This document shows, one piece after another, positions 36,782-47,521 of a DNA stretch of 64,000 bases. Under the pieces are notes generated by a model that was not told the origin of the DNA, did not search any database, and saw nothing but the letters and a program-made list of their open reading frames with translations. The DNA lies in the NCBI RefSeq assembly GCF_964019545.1, contig NZ_OZ026451.1, forward strand, positions 806,001 to 870,000, read 5' to 3'. How positions within the stretch are numbered: the stretch's first letter is position 1; every line of letters begins with the position of its first letter. This DNA is from Rickettsiella endosymbiont of Xylota segnis (GTDB taxonomy: Bacteria; Pseudomonadota; Gammaproteobacteria; Diplorickettsiales; Diplorickettsiaceae). A program made the translations under genes and the position numbers.

Positions 36782-36812
36782 ATAATAAGATTAACCTTAA
36801 GGTTAAAGTCAA
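36782..36812 (-). promoter_or_regulatory. MerR-type promoter with 19-bp spacer and palindromic operator
   Basis: On the minus strand: -35 TTGACT, a 19-bp spacer, then -10 TATTAT. The spacer contains the perfect 16-bp palindrome TTAACCTTAAGGTTAA (36791-36806). A 19-bp spacer with a central dyad is the hallmark of promoters that MerR-family activators untwist. The palindrome resembles CueR/HmrR-type ACCTT...AAGGT operators. The -10 lies about 32 bp upstream of the multicopper oxidase start. The MerR-family gene at 33914-34348 is the obvious regulator. Confidence 0.85.
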
Positions 36813-36873
36813 TAGCGCTAGAGATTATACATTGATATCAAAAATATACCATTAAAACGCTACTGTTTTCGTG

Positions 36874-38628
36874 TCAAATGACTGCAAGTGGCCGTGTGCT
36901 ACTTACAACACTTGCGGGTTCTTTTCGAGAAAAAAGTAATATTTTGCTATGAAACTGTTCTAAATCGGCCCGATGGCCAATACTAATCAAACTCGTATTA
37001 GGTAGCAGTAAACGTAAATTTTGATAGGCGTTAATCTGTGACGCATCATCTAAGGCTGAAGTCGCTTCATCAAGAAATAATATGTCCGGTTTATTTAAAA
37101 CGCTCCTAATCAATGCCATTAATTGCTGCTCGCCAGGCGAACATACTTGCTGCCAAGGCTTAATCTCATTTAGTTCATGTTGAAATTTTGCTAAACCAAA
37201 ACGTCTCAGGAGTTCCCTTAACTCATCATCCATCATTGCAAGTTGAGTAGGATATAAAAGAATCTCTTTTAATGTTCCTATCGGGAAAAATGTTTTTTGC
37301 GACAGAAAAAAAGAGGTTTTATCTTTTGGGAAATAAATAGTCCCTACAGCAAACGGCCAAACTCCGGCCAGAGTACGCATCAATGAACTTTTACCGAGAC
37401 CTGAGCAGCCTTTTATTAAATAATTCTCGCTTAAATCCAAAGACAAATTAAGGGGTCCTAGTAATAATTCTCCATCAGGTAAAAATAAATTTACGTTATT
37501 CAATATAATACGATCGCTTAGATTATTTTTTCGTACATTAATTTGCTAGGTAATAATGCACTTGTTCGATGGCTTTATTTAACTCAGTTAGACGCACAAT
37601 AACCGAATTCCAATCAGCCAATGAAGTATAAACCTGCATCAACGTAGTAAATGAAGAGGCCACACTACCAAAAGCATTGGTAATTTGTACTAATCCACCC
37701 AGCTGTATTTTTTTGCTTAAAAAAAGTGGGATAGCAAACAGCGTTGCGATGGGAACACTCGCTCACCAAAACCCATAGATAAAAAGGTTAAACGTTTTTT
37801 TATTTGAATGACATCAATAAAATTATGATAAATTTTATTAAATAAATTATTAAATTGACTAGCTTCTGACGGCTCTCCGTGTTGTAAAGCAATCTCATCT
37901 CTGGACTCACGAAATTTTATTAACGCAAAGCGGAAATTAGCATTATAACGCTGTTGATGATAATTATAGCTGATTAATTTCTTGCCGATTCGATTGGTTA
38001 ACCAGATACCTACACCACCGAATAAACAAGCGGCCCAGAATAAATAACCGGGTATTGGAATAACGATATGATGCCCAAGCGGAAAGGTAAAATGACCACC
38101 AATTCGCCAAAGTATCGTGCCAAATGAAACAAACAGCATTATTGATTGCAAAACTTGAAACGTTATTCCTAAAGTCAATTGTGTGAATTGATCCATATCT
38201 TCACTAATACGCTGATCGGGATTGTCTATTTTTTTTGTTAAAAACTGAAAACGATAATAATTTTTATTGGCTAACCAATTAGCCAAAGTATTTTTAGTCA
38301 ACCATTGTCGCCAACGTAAAGCGAGTAAGCCATTCACATAAAACGCAAAACCATAAGCTAAAAATATCAGTGTAATGGACATAACCATTAATAATAAATT
38401 CTGCAACATTAATGGCTTATTAAAATTTTGTAAGGCATTAAAAAAATTCTTATTAACGTAGCTGTACCATACATTTCCTTCTACTGCAGCGATCGTAAAA
38501 AATAAATTTAAAAAAAGTAAGGTATAAGCAAGTTTTTTTTCTTCGGATTGCCAATAAGGCTTTAGTAAACGCCAAAAACTTAGCCAGAAATTCCTATTAA
38601 AGGTAAAATGTTGATTTTATTTTTTCAT
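36874..38628 (-). pseudogene. SbmA/BacA-YddA family ABC transporter, multiply disrupted
   Basis: Pieces of one fused permease-ATPase lie in three frames. The presumed start ATG 38628 is followed by a stop at codon 4 (ATG AAA AAA TAA). The same frame then runs NRNFWLSFWRLLKPYW, LLFLNLFFTIAAVEGN and the permease to about 37755, where it shifts to a PIATLFAIPLFLSKK frame ending EQVHYYLAN. It shifts again near 37547 to INVRKNNLSDRIILNNVNLF and the ATPase, with P-loop GCSGLGKSS, a CSPGEQQLMALIR signature and ILFLDEATSALD. The intact family imports peptides or cobalamin. At least three lesions make it a real pseudogene. The ATPase part alone could still be translated. Confidence 0.82.
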
Positions 38629-39077
38629 TTTATTTGACTACTGCCTTTTTTCTCTTTCATTCTACGCACTTTCAAGGCGGATCTGAGCGCAGTAAGAGCT
38701 TACGGGAAAGCAGTATTCAGTGCTAGTTTTAAAAATGCATAAAAAAGGACGTATAAATCATAAAAGATAATAAATTATCCATTTAAATAATTAATTGGGA
38801 CGAGCATTAAACCACTCAACCAGCGATACGGATACACACGTTTTTCCATTTTTTGAATTTTGAATAATCTATTTTTACAAAAATCAAAATTTTTTATTTC
38901 TTCACTATAAGTATTGACTACTTTCCAAAGTATCACAGATAAATCAAGCTTAATCCTAAGCCCTGAAGGAAACCAATTTTAGTTCACATATACTGTTTCG
39001 AGTAAAACTGTTGTCCACTTGGACATGCAAACGTATGCTGGCATGCGACTGTCTCTGTAAGACAGCCGCAAATCTTT
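38629..39077. other. Non-coding stretch with small hairpins
   Basis: 449 bp between the decayed ABC transporter and the helical protein gene. It contains gactgtct-ctgta-agacagcc (about 39048-39068), a possible terminator stem for the minus-strand gene ending at 39078, and nearby catgc repeats (about 39025-39047). No gene was recognised. Confidence 0.35.
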
Positions 39078-39758
39078 TTAACAGCCTTCCCAATATTTGG
39101 GTTGTTGTTTGAATAGTGTCACGTTTTCGGTTATCTCTGACCAATTAGCTTCTATTTGCTGTAACCTAAGTTTAATGATAATACTAATATTGTCTTCAAG
39201 TTGATTGATGATATCTTTGATTAAATTTAGATTATTTTTAACCACATCAATTTGATTAACTAAATAGTTACAAAGTTCCAAAGCATTTTCTGCTGCCACT
39301 TCATTAACAAAATCTCTCATGACGAGATGATCACACCAAAGTCTTTTATAAGCTAACCAATCATCAAGTTTCATCGCTTCACGCACTGAATTTTTAAAAA
39401 CCTCAACATCCATACCATTATTTTGATACGCTTCTAAAAGTAATTTTATTTCATCGGATATTTTTTTTACCTCAATTTTATTTTTTTCATTATTACGATT
39501 AATCCGGTCGATCCTCTCTGTCAAAGTTTCCACTGTCACAACGAATGCAGGTTTTTTTTCAGGTAATTTATCAGCTATTGAGCTTAAAAAAGGTATTTCC
39601 ATGTTTAACACCACGGTCAAATAATCTATATCAGCAAACATTTGATATAATAACTTACCTAGTTTATCAGAATATTTATTAGAATTAATACTTAAATCTT
39701 TTATAGATTTTAATGAGTTTAATAGGGGTTTTTTTATAACATCTTGAGTACTATTCAT
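39078..39758 (-). CDS. Helical coiled-coil protein of unknown function (226 aa)
   Basis: ATG 39758 follows a GGAGG-like site (aaggaggtaaaaaa on the minus strand). The product is almost wholly helical, with long amphipathic coiled coils around residues 75-110 and 160-205. It has no signal peptide and no long hydrophobic segment. It ends with a W-x-EI pair of helices and a terminal Cys. It is divergent from a tandem pair of XaxA/YaxA-like genes, so it might be a partner component of a two-part helical toxin, shorter than known XaxB (about 350 residues). This is speculation from context. Confidence 0.6.
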   Translation of the reverse strand: MNSTQDVIKKPLLNSLKSIKDLSINSNKYSDKLGKLLYQMFADIDYLTVVLNMEIPFLSSIADKLPEKKPAFVVTVETLTERIDRINRNNEKNKIEVKKISDEIKLLLEAYQNNGMDVEVFKNSVREAMKLDDWLAYKRLWCDHLVMRDFVNEVAAENALELCNYLVNQIDVVKNNLNLIKDIINQLEDNISIIIKLRLQQIEANWSEITENVTLFKQQPKYWEGC

Positions 39759-40042
39759 TTTTTTACCTCCTTGTAGGTATATGTAATAGATAAATGAGTG
39801 TACTGTGTTTTTTGTTTTTTTGTTAAAAATTCATTAAATAACGCTATTTTGTAGGTAAAATTTAATCCTAATATTTTTTTAGTCAGACTTGCAAGCGCTT
39901 AATTAAAACTTTATTTAAAAAGTGTTTGAATAAATTAAGCCAAAATTCTTAACACTTACTTTATTTAGTGCATTTATTGAAGTTTTATTTTTTATGCTTT
40001 TTAATGGGATTTTTTAGACCCCATTGAAATTAAGGAAAACCT

Positions 40043-41269
40043 ATGACTAAAAAATTAGATTCACATGAAATAGCTTCGATGTATGCTCAAATTGACAATT
40101 TAAGTGAGGATAATTTAATCCTTTTAGCTGATAACGACCCTATTATTAATGGAGAAGAAACTAAACAAGAGGTAAGCAATGTGTTGGGTTTAAATAGTGA
40201 TATGCAAAACTATACCAATTCATTAGAAGTACAATTGCCTATCACCTTAGAGGGAGCGGGTCTTCCAGATATTAAACCTACGCAGTTACAAGCTCAAAAC
40301 AATGCAAAAACTTGGCGAATTGAAATTAATCCGCAAATTTCTAAAAACTACACAAAATCATTAGCGCTGACTAATCTTATACTGGCTTGGGGAGAAAATG
40401 ATATTGATCAAACCATCGATGAGGCAATCAATGAGCAAGGAACCCAAGCATTAAAAGATGTGGTATTAATGTATGCAGATGAAGCAAACCTATGCAGCAC
40501 AAATGCTAAAAACACAGCAGATAAGTTAAATGATTTTTATTCAATTTTTATAGAAGATGGTAAAGCTTTTCAAGATTTATATAATCAAATAGATAAAGTC
40601 TATGGCAAATCTTCAGAGAAAAGAAAACAACTTGATGCTGATTTAGAAGCTTATCAAAAACAAATTGTTGGTTATAACGTAGGTATAGGTTTTGCTTCAG
40701 CCGCTATCGTGGGAGCGACGTTAGGATCGGTGCTATTTGTAGCTCTTAAGGCTAATTTACCGGGTAAAAAAGTGGCAAAAATTGCAGGTGGAACATTGAG
40801 TGCAATTGGAAGTGTTACGGGTATTATATCGGAGCTTATGGAACAAAGACAGGTAGCACAAGAAAAATATTTCTCTACGGCAAATCAAATTAAATATATC
40901 GAGGAACAGTGTGCTATTGCAACAACGCTTAACAAAAATATAGGTTTTTCGTTAGACCTAAATAAAAAAATAACCCCACAAGTTGGTTACTTGAGTCGCA
41001 GTTGGAATACCGTATCCAATAAATATTCAGAAATTGCTAATATTAAATTAACGAGTAATTCGGCTATTCTGCTTAAAATACGCTTAAAAAATGCTTATAG
41101 CACCGCTTTAGAATTGAAACCGATTATTCAACAATGTGAAATCAATCAATTGCTACCGGTACAAGTTTCTGACGAATTAGTTAGAACGCGAGCATTACCT
41201 CCTTCATTTGCTAACAAATTTATTCCTTCCGAAATATTTTTCAAATACCTTTATGACTTAAAAAAATAA
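40043..41269 (+). CDS. XaxA/YaxA-like helical pore-forming-toxin-type protein, copy 1 (408 aa)
   Basis: A 408-residue, mostly helical protein. Two adjacent hydrophobic helices sit in the middle: YNVGIGFASAAIVGATLGSV at about 215-234 and KIAGGTLSAIGSVTGIISEL at about 245-264. They are flanked by long coiled coils, and the second half contains a YLSRSWNTVSNKYSEI segment. The length, a central membrane hairpin within a long helical bundle and the absence of a signal peptide fit the alpha-xenorhabdolysin A (XaxA/YaxA) class of alpha pore-forming toxins. Sequence similarity was judged by eye only. ATG 40043 follows an AAGGA site. A terminator lies just downstream. A paralogue of almost equal length follows at 41519. 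Confidence 0.6.
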   Translation: MTKKLDSHEIASMYAQIDNLSEDNLILLADNDPIINGEETKQEVSNVLGLNSDMQNYTNSLEVQLPITLEGAGLPDIKPTQLQAQNNAKTWRIEINPQISKNYTKSLALTNLILAWGENDIDQTIDEAINEQGTQALKDVVLMYADEANLCSTNAKNTADKLNDFYSIFIEDGKAFQDLYNQIDKVYGKSSEKRKQLDADLEAYQKQIVGYNVGIGFASAAIVGATLGSVLFVALKANLPGKKVAKIAGGTLSAIGSVTGIISELMEQRQVAQEKYFSTANQIKYIEEQCAIATTLNKNIGFSLDLNKKITPQVGYLSRSWNTVSNKYSEIANIKLTSNSAILLKIRLKNAYSTALELKPIIQQCEINQLLPVQVSDELVRTRALPPSFANKFIPSEIFFKYLYDLKK

Positions 41270-41284
41270 ACGGATAGTGATTTT

Positions 41285-41316
41285 AACTCACAAGATACGT
41301 TTCTTGTGAGTTTTTT
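41285..41316 (+). terminator. Rho-independent terminator after the first XaxA-like gene
   Basis: aactcacaaga (41285-41295) pairs with tcttgtgagtt (41302-41312), a 11-bp stem with a 6-nt loop, and runs into TTTTTT. It lies 16 bp after the stop codon, so the two XaxA-like genes are probably transcribed separately. Confidence 0.85.
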
Positions 41317-41518
41317 AAGTATATCTAACAATTCACACAGAATAAGTCGATTACCTTGCTTTTTCATTAACATTTTCATTTAACTCCTTTAAATTAATTA
41401 ATATTTAATTTTAATTAAAAATCAAAGGATAGTGTTACTAAATACTTTATATAGTTTATTTATTGTTAAGCTTATTATTTTGTTGTTTACTCAGGTTAAT
41501 GAAGTAAGGAAATATAGT

Positions 41519-42742
41519 ATGAATCAAATTTTAGATGCCAATGAAAAAACATCCATGTATGCGCAACTAAGTGATTTGTCGGAGGAAAAAATATATCTTT
41601 TAGCAGAGAACGATCCGATTATTAACAAAAAAGAAGTCGAAGATCAAATTACTCAAGTACTCGGTTTAAATAGTGATATGCAAAATTACACTAATTCCCT
41701 CGAAGCACAGCCACTTATTCGATTAGAAGGTTACGGTTTACCCGATATTATTCCCATACAAACCCAAGCAAAAAAAAATGCTGAATATTGGAGAAATAAA
41801 ATTAATCCAGAAATTTCTAATCAATACACGATTTCATTATCGCTGGCGAATTTAATCATCGTATGGGGGGAAAATGATATTAATCAAACTATCGATGAAG
41901 CATTAGCCACACCAGCTGGAAAAGAAAATTTATTAGCTTTAATGAAATTGTATGCTAACGATGCCAATAAGTGCAGTCAATCTGCGCAACAAACCTCAAG
42001 TAAAATTAACGATTTTTATGTGCTATTTCTGGAAGATGGTAAAGCATTCCAAGAGTTATATAATCAGATAGACAAGATTTTCAATAGTTCATCGGGAAAA
42101 AGAGCGACGCTGGAGAAAAAATTAAAAGAATGTCATGATTTAATTGTTTATTATAATGTCAGTATTGGCATCACGTCTGCTAGCTTGGCCTTAGCAGTAT
42201 TAGGTTCCGTATTATTTACAGTGATTAGAGTACCCAGTTTTAAAATTATAGCTGGGACCATTGGATTTGTAGGCGGCGCTGCAGGCCTTTTGAAAGAACT
42301 TGTACAGCGTCGCGACGAACAATATGTTATTTATCATCAAACGAGTCAAGAGCTTAATTACATCAATACACAGTGCGCTATTGCTAAACTTTTAAATGAA
42401 AATTTAGAACAAAGTATCAATTTAAACGGAAAAATAACACCACAAATTAGATACTTAAGTAGTAGCTGGAATACGATATCAACTAAATATGCTGAAATTG
42501 AACGAAATATAAGGGACGGAATGAATAGTAATTTAGCGCTTTTACTCAAATTACGGCTTAAAACGGCTTATAAAACGGCTAAAGAGCTTTTACCCATATT
42601 TAAACAATGTCAAAAAAATCAATTATTGCCTATTTCAGTTTCGAACAATTTAGCTGACACTTTATTATTACCTCGTTCATGGGCGAATAATTATATCGAC
42701 TCAGATGTTTTTTTTGAATTTTTATATACTAACAAAAAATAA
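41519..42742 (+). CDS. XaxA/YaxA-like helical pore-forming-toxin-type protein, copy 2 (407 aa)
   Basis: Paralogue of the preceding gene. ATG 41519 (MNQILDANEKTSMYAQLSDL) is chosen over an upstream in-frame start because an AAGGA site lies 8 nt before it and the length then matches copy 1. Shared blocks include LGLNSDMQNYTNSLE, GLPDI, INDFYVLFLEDGKAFQELYN (copy 1 LNDFYSIFIEDGKAFQDLYN), a central hydrophobic hairpin at about 210-265 and YLSSSWNTISTKYAEIE. The pair arose by tandem duplication and has diverged considerably, suggesting different specificity or a two-component assembly. Confidence 0.6.
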   Translation: MNQILDANEKTSMYAQLSDLSEEKIYLLAENDPIINKKEVEDQITQVLGLNSDMQNYTNSLEAQPLIRLEGYGLPDIIPIQTQAKKNAEYWRNKINPEISNQYTISLSLANLIIVWGENDINQTIDEALATPAGKENLLALMKLYANDANKCSQSAQQTSSKINDFYVLFLEDGKAFQELYNQIDKIFNSSSGKRATLEKKLKECHDLIVYYNVSIGITSASLALAVLGSVLFTVIRVPSFKIIAGTIGFVGGAAGLLKELVQRRDEQYVIYHQTSQELNYINTQCAIAKLLNENLEQSINLNGKITPQIRYLSSSWNTISTKYAEIERNIRDGMNSNLALLLKLRLKTAYKTAKELLPIFKQCQKNQLLPISVSNNLADTLLLPRSWANNYIDSDVFFEFLYTNKK

Positions 42743-42752
42743 TCAACTTAAT

Positions 42753-42788
42753 AAACAACAAGCACACCTTGTGGGGTGTTTGTTGTTT
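42753..42788 (+). terminator. Hairpin after the second XaxA-like gene
   Basis: aaacaacaagcacacc (42753-42768) pairs with ggtgtttgttgttt (42775-42788), with a small bulge and a 6-nt loop. It lies between the convergent XaxA-like and purine permease genes and probably terminates transcription. The following T-run is short. Confidence 0.6.
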
Positions 42789-42834
42789 AAACTTTGCAAT
42801 TTTATCTTGGTTCGAAACGAGATTTTATCTAATT

Positions 42835-44175
42835 CTAAATAGATCCCCCACCCGCATAAAATAAAACTAATGCGACAGCAATGAACACCGTTCCCCAGGT
42901 TAATTGTCGCCATTCACCGGCAAAGAGGCGTCCTATTACCAAAGAACTGAAACCCAGCATAATACCGGTGACGATATTACAGGTTAGTACAATAAAGGCA
43001 GCACAGAACAATCCTGACAAGGCATCGACCAAATCAGCAAAATTTAGTTTTGATACATTACTTAACATCAATAAGCCAACATACATTAAAGCGGGCGCCG
43101 TGGCATAGGCGGGCACTAAATAAGTCAGCGGTGAAATAAATAGTGTAAGCAAGAATAACAGTCCTACTATCACGGCTGTTAAGCCGGTTTTTCCTCCCAC
43201 TGCTGTTCCTGCGGCGGATTCAATATAAACCGCCGCGGGTGAAGCACCGATTAAACCTGCAAAAATACTACTCACAGAATCTGCCGTTAAAGCTTTCGAT
43301 TCGTTTTTCATCGGTTGATTGGTGTGCAACAATTTTGCTTGACTGGCTACAGCATGAATCGTACCGGTTGCATCGAATACCGCTGTCATGACTAAAGCTA
43401 AAACACTCGGTAATACGCTAGGATGTAATGCTCCGATAATATCCAAATGCAAAAATAATGCGTCTGCTTTTGCATTAAATAAATGCGGTACAGCAAACAA
43501 TCCTTGAAATTTAACCTGCGGATCGAAACATAAACCCAACATCGAAATAAATATAATCACCCATAGCACGGCTCCAGGAATACCCCTTCTTTCCAAACCA
43601 AAAATCATCGCCAAGCCTAACAACGTCATCAGTGCTGGAAAAGAAGTAAACACACCCAAATGCAGTGGTAATCCTTGCTGCGTATTTTTAATGATTAAAC
43701 CGATGCTGCTTGCGGCAATCAATAACAAAAACAAACCTATCCCTATCCCAATACCACACGCCACACCCTGCGGTAAATTACGTAGTATCCAAGCACGTAC
43801 CCCGGTTACCGAAATGAGTGTAAACAAAATTCCTAACCAGAACACCGCACCCAAGGCAATAGGAATACTGAGATGTTGCGTTAAGACGATACTGAAAGTT
43901 GTAAATGCAGTGAGCGAAACTGCACAACCTATTGCCATTGGCAAATTGGCCCATAATCCCATCAACAAAGAACCAAACGCCGCCACCAAACACGTGGTAA
44001 TAAAAGTTGCTAACGGCGGAAAACCGGCCAGCTTTAACATATTCGGTATAACCACCACGGAATATAGCATGGCTAAAAAAATAGTGATGCCAGCCATCAC
44101 CTCACGCTGTAACGTACTACCCCGTACATGGATTTTAAAATAGAATTCTAATAAATTTTTCTTTTGCTGGATCAT
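42835..44175 (-). CDS. AzgA-type purine (adenine/guanine/hypoxanthine) permease
   Basis: A 446-residue NCS2/AzgA-family transporter with about 12-14 membrane segments. Family motifs include [19 protein letters not shown] at the N-terminus, the [12 protein letters not shown] segment and the [17 protein letters not shown] segment, followed by an [20 protein letters not shown] region. It would import nucleobases by proton symport. The exact base preference cannot be told. It is downstream of folC on the same strand, 65 bp apart. Confidence 0.9.
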   Translation of the reverse strand: MIQQKKNLLEFYFKIHVRGSTLQREVMAGITIFLAMLYSVVVIPNMLKLAGFPPLATFITTCLVAAFGSLLMGLWANLPMAIGCAVSLTAFTTFSIVLTQHLSIPIALGAVFWLGILFTLISVTGVRAWILRNLPQGVACGIGIGIGLFLLLIAASSIGLIIKNTQQGLPLHLGVFTSFPALMTLLGLAMIFGLERRGIPGAVLWVIIFISMLGLCFDPQVKFQGLFAVPHLFNAKADALFLHLDIIGALHPSVLPSVLALVMTAVFDATGTIHAVASQAKLLHTNQPMKNESKALTADSVSSIFAGLIGASPAAVYIESAAGTAVGGKTGLTAVIVGLLFLLTLFISPLTYLVPAYATAPALMYVGLLMLSNVSKLNFADLVDALSGLFCAAFIVLTCNIVTGIMLGFSSLVIGRLFAGEWRQLTWGTVFIAVALVLFYAGGGSI

Positions 44176-44239
44176 GTTTACCTCAGAAAGTATTGATCAA
44201 ATCTATACTCACAACAATAGGATTTTTGGCAGCGTATAA

Positions 44240-45520
44240 TTAACTATCTAAATAACGGTAGATAGCTGCAGCAGTATGAAAAGAACCAAAAACCAGCAAG
44301 CGATCATTTTTTTGTAACTGACGATAAGCCTGTTGAAATGCTAAATCGGGTGAAGAGAACTCTAAAATTGTTTGATTGATTTCAAGATCTAATAATGATT
44401 GTTTTAAATTTTCAGCCTTCGCGCCGCTTTCTTCAATTAAATCACAGACATACCAATGATCAACATGGTGCTTTAAAGGACGCAAAGTATTGCTAATATC
44501 TTTATTGACCAACATACCCGCTATCGCATGCGTATTTCCTAAACAAGGAGTATTTGCTAAACGTTTTGATAAACATTCTCCGCCTGCAGGATTATGTGCG
44601 ACATCGATAATAATTTGACATGCATTTTTTTCAATGATATGGAATCGACCTGGCACGAAAACGCGCTTCAAACCTTCTTGAATGGCAAGCGGAGTAATAA
44701 TAAAATGTTCACCGAGTAATTCGACCGCTTGCAAAACTGTCGCCGCATTCTGACAATCTATGTTAGGTAAAGGTAAATCACGCAGAGTAAGATGTTGGCT
44801 CATCCATGACCAGGATTGAGCCTGTATTTTATAATCAAATTCTATGCCTTGGCGATATAAGGGACACGCTAAAGATTGAGCTGCGTTGAGTATCGATTGC
44901 GGCGGTGCAAAGTCGCCACAAACACACGGTCGATTCGGACGCATAATACCGGCTTTTTCGAAACCGATTTTTTCTCGTGTATCTCCCAACCAATCCACAT
45001 GATCGAAATCTATCATGCTGATAATAGCCAAATCCGAGTCGACACAATTGACGGCATCCAAACGCCCACCTAAACCTATTTCTAGAATAATCGCATCTAA
45101 TGCGGCTTGTTTAAAAGTCCATAAAGCCGCTAAGGTACCAAATTCAAAATAAGTCAATGGAATATCAGCGCGATTTTTTTCAATATGAAGAAAAGCTTGG
45201 CACAAATCGTCATCACTAATGGAATGTCCAGCTATTTGAATACGTTCCTGATAACGAATAAGATGCGGTGAAGTGTATGTACCCACTCGGTAACCCGCAG
45301 CACTTAAAATAGCAGCGGTCAAAGCAACATTAGAACCTTTGCCATTCGTTCCAGCAACCGTCACAACCGGACAATTAAAATTGACTAACGCTAAGCGCTC
45401 TGCGACTTGTGAAATGCGTTCTAGACCTAAATCGATGCTATTTGGATGACACTTATCAATATAAGTTAACCAATCAGATAATGTACAAGCACTCAAACTT
45501 AATTCATTAGATATCATCAT
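44240..45520 (-). CDS. folC: Bifunctional dihydrofolate/folylpolyglutamate synthase
   Basis: A 426-residue Mur-ligase-fold enzyme adding glutamate to dihydropteroate and folates. It has the P-loop [14 protein letters not shown], the [13 protein letters not shown] motif, [12 protein letters not shown], and [11 protein letters not shown] in the C-domain. ATG 45520 is chosen over the upstream TTG 45526. It overlaps the 3' end of accD, so translation is probably coupled. The accD-folC order is common in gammaproteobacteria. Confidence 0.95.
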   Translation of the reverse strand: MMISNELSLSACTLSDWLTYIDKCHPNSIDLGLERISQVAERLALVNFNCPVVTVAGTNGKGSNVALTAAILSAAGYRVGTYTSPHLIRYQERIQIAGHSISDDDLCQAFLHIEKNRADIPLTYFEFGTLAALWTFKQAALDAIILEIGLGGRLDAVNCVDSDLAIISMIDFDHVDWLGDTREKIGFEKAGIMRPNRPCVCGDFAPPQSILNAAQSLACPLYRQGIEFDYKIQAQSWSWMSQHLTLRDLPLPNIDCQNAATVLQAVELLGEHFIITPLAIQEGLKRVFVPGRFHIIEKNACQIIIDVAHNPAGGECLSKRLANTPCLGNTHAIAGMLVNKDISNTLRPLKHHVDHWYVCDLIEESGAKAENLKQSLLDLEINQTILEFSSPDLAFQQAYRQLQKNDRLLVFGSFHTAAAIYRYLDS

Positions 45521-46400
45521 TAGCAATGGCGGTAAGTGTATAACGTCCTTGGTTTGCGGCCATGAGTTTATTTAATAGCGAAGCAATTTTATCCTTTAAT
45601 TCCCTTCTGTCGACAATCATATCGATGGCGCCATGTGTTAACAAAAATTCACTGCGTTGGAATCCTTCCGGTAAAACTTGACGTACCGTTTGTTCAATGA
45701 CACGCGGACCGGCAAAACCTATTAACGCTTTGGGTTCGACAATAATAATATCCCCAAGATTAGCAAAACTTGCCGATACACCACCCATGGTTGGATCGGT
45801 TAGTACCGAAATAAAAGGAAGTCCTTTTTGCTTCAGTTTGCCCAAGACAGCACTGGTCTTTGCCATTTGCATTAATGAGAATAAACCTTCTTGCATCCGT
45901 GCTCCGCCACTTGCAGAAATACAGATAAAAGGAATATCCTCTTCTATCGCCCTTAACACACCTTGTACAAAACGTTCACCTACCGCAGCGCCCATCGATC
46001 CACCCATAAAATCAAACTCAAATGCTGCGCAAACGACTGCTCTATCATGTAGTTTTCCTTGCATGACTAACAAGGCTTCTTTTTCGCCAGTTTTTTTCAT
46101 TGCTGAATGCAAACGATCTTTATATTTAAATTGATCTTTAAATTTAAGTCTATCCACTGCTTCTATTTGATTTGCTATTTCTTGACCGGTTTCAGGATCT
46201 AAAAGTTGTGATAAACGTTTACGCGCCTTAACGCGATGATGATGGTTACACGTAGGACAAACCATCAGATTACGTTCAAATTCTGCACGATATAATACCG
46301 CGCCACAGGACTCACATTTAATCCAACTATTTTCAGGAACTTTCGTGGTGTTTCGAACCACGGTTCGAATTCCTTTTATGACTTTTTTTAACCAACTCAT
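45507..46400 (-). CDS. accD: Acetyl-CoA carboxylase carboxyltransferase subunit beta
   Basis: A 297-residue subunit that, with AccA, transfers the carboxyl group from biotin to acetyl-CoA in the first step of fatty-acid synthesis. The N-terminal zinc finger is CESC with CPTC. The carboxyltransferase core contains [19 protein letters not shown] and [19 protein letters not shown], then [12 protein letters not shown] and [12 protein letters not shown]. Full length. Confidence 0.97.
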   Translation of the reverse strand: MSWLKKVIKGIRTVVRNTTKVPENSWIKCESCGAVLYRAEFERNLMVCPTCNHHHRVKARKRLSQLLDPETGQEIANQIEAVDRLKFKDQFKYKDRLHSAMKKTGEKEALLVMQGKLHDRAVVCAAFEFDFMGGSMGAAVGERFVQGVLRAIEEDIPFICISASGGARMQEGLFSLMQMAKTSAVLGKLKQKGLPFISVLTDPTMGGVSASFANLGDIIIVEPKALIGFAGPRVIEQTVRQVLPEGFQRSEFLLTHGAIDMIVDRRELKDKIASLLNKLMAANQGRYTLTAIANDDI

Positions 46401-46484
46401 AAGCTTCCTATAACCTCTCGCCCACTAAATAAAAATTTTTCTCAATCCTTAAGTATATACCCTCTTCAGCAAGATATGCGTAAA

Positions 46485-47519
46485 TTAACCACCAATTTTC
46501 AACAATTCCCAATAATGTTGATAAATACTTTCTGCTGGACCCACATCATCTTGAACCCTACCCCGCTGCAAGGTTTTTTTATCGGGATAGATCATCGAAT
46601 TATTTAAAGTGGCTTTAGGCATCATTTTGTACGCAGTAAGATTAGGAGTCGCAAAACCCGTCGCTAAACTTATTTTTTTAGCAATATCCGGCCTCAGTAT
46701 GAAATTGATAAAAGTATAGGCATTATTTAGATGTGAGGCGCCTATCGGAATCGCCATACTATCGATAGAAATCACAAAGCCTTCTTTAGGATAAATAAAA
46801 CGTAAAGCAGGATTTTCTTGTGCGGCTTGATAGACATCACCATTCCAAGCCATGCCAAGCGTCAAATCTTCATCTATAAAAAGTGACTTTACACCATCAT
46901 TATTAAACAAACGTACATTGGGCATTAATTGTTTTAATTTTAAATAAGCTAAACGAATATGTTCAGGATGGGTGTCATTTGGCAAAAAACCTAACACCAT
47001 CAATGCCATTGAAAAAACTTCATGGACATCATCTAATAACAATAATTGATTTAGATAAACCGGATTCCAAAGAGTTGACCAAGCTTGTAATTGCTGTGCT
47101 GCATGGTATTTGCTATTAACAACAATTCCCGTTGAGCTCCAAAAATAGGGGATACTATAATGATTACCCGGATCATACGATTTATTGAGTAACGCTGGAT
47201 TTAGATGTTTAAAATTAGGTAAACGGGATTTATCTAAAGCCTGCAACATGCCTTGTTGACGCATCCGATCCACATAGTAAGTGGAAGGTACAATAACATC
47301 GTATCCGGTACGCGGATTGGCTTTAAGTTTCGCATACAAGGTTTCATTACTATCATAAGTAGTATAATTGACTTTGATCCCGGTTTCTTGCGTAAATTCT
47401 TTTAATACATCGTTAGAAATATAGTTCGACCAATTATAAATATTAACAATATTTTCTGTCGTATAGGCAGGGCTAGCATACAAGCAAAACCATAAGATAA
47501 AGAAACAAACGCGACGCAT
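46485..47519 (-). CDS. potD: Spermidine/putrescine-binding periplasmic protein PotD
   Basis: A 344-residue solute-binding protein with a signal peptide (about residues 1-20, ending PAYTTE) and the NIYNWSNYI motif conserved in PotD/PotF. The polyamine-binding acidic and aromatic residues lie in YDVIVPSTYYVDRM and LGMAWNGDVYQA. Last gene of potABCD; it starts 2 bp after potC ends. Confidence 0.95.
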   Translation of the reverse strand: MRRVCFFILWFCLYASPAYTTENIVNIYNWSNYISNDVLKEFTQETGIKVNYTTYDSNETLYAKLKANPRTGYDVIVPSTYYVDRMRQQGMLQALDKSRLPNFKHLNPALLNKSYDPGNHYSIPYFWSSTGIVVNSKYHAAQQLQAWSTLWNPVYLNQLLLLDDVHEVFSMALMVLGFLPNDTHPEHIRLAYLKLKQLMPNVRLFNNDGVKSLFIDEDLTLGMAWNGDVYQAAQENPALRFIYPKEGFVISIDSMAIPIGASHLNNAYTFINFILRPDIAKKISLATGFATPNLTAYKMMPKATLNNSMIYPDKKTLQRGRVQDDVGPAESIYQHYWELLKIGG

Positions 47520-47521
47520 AA

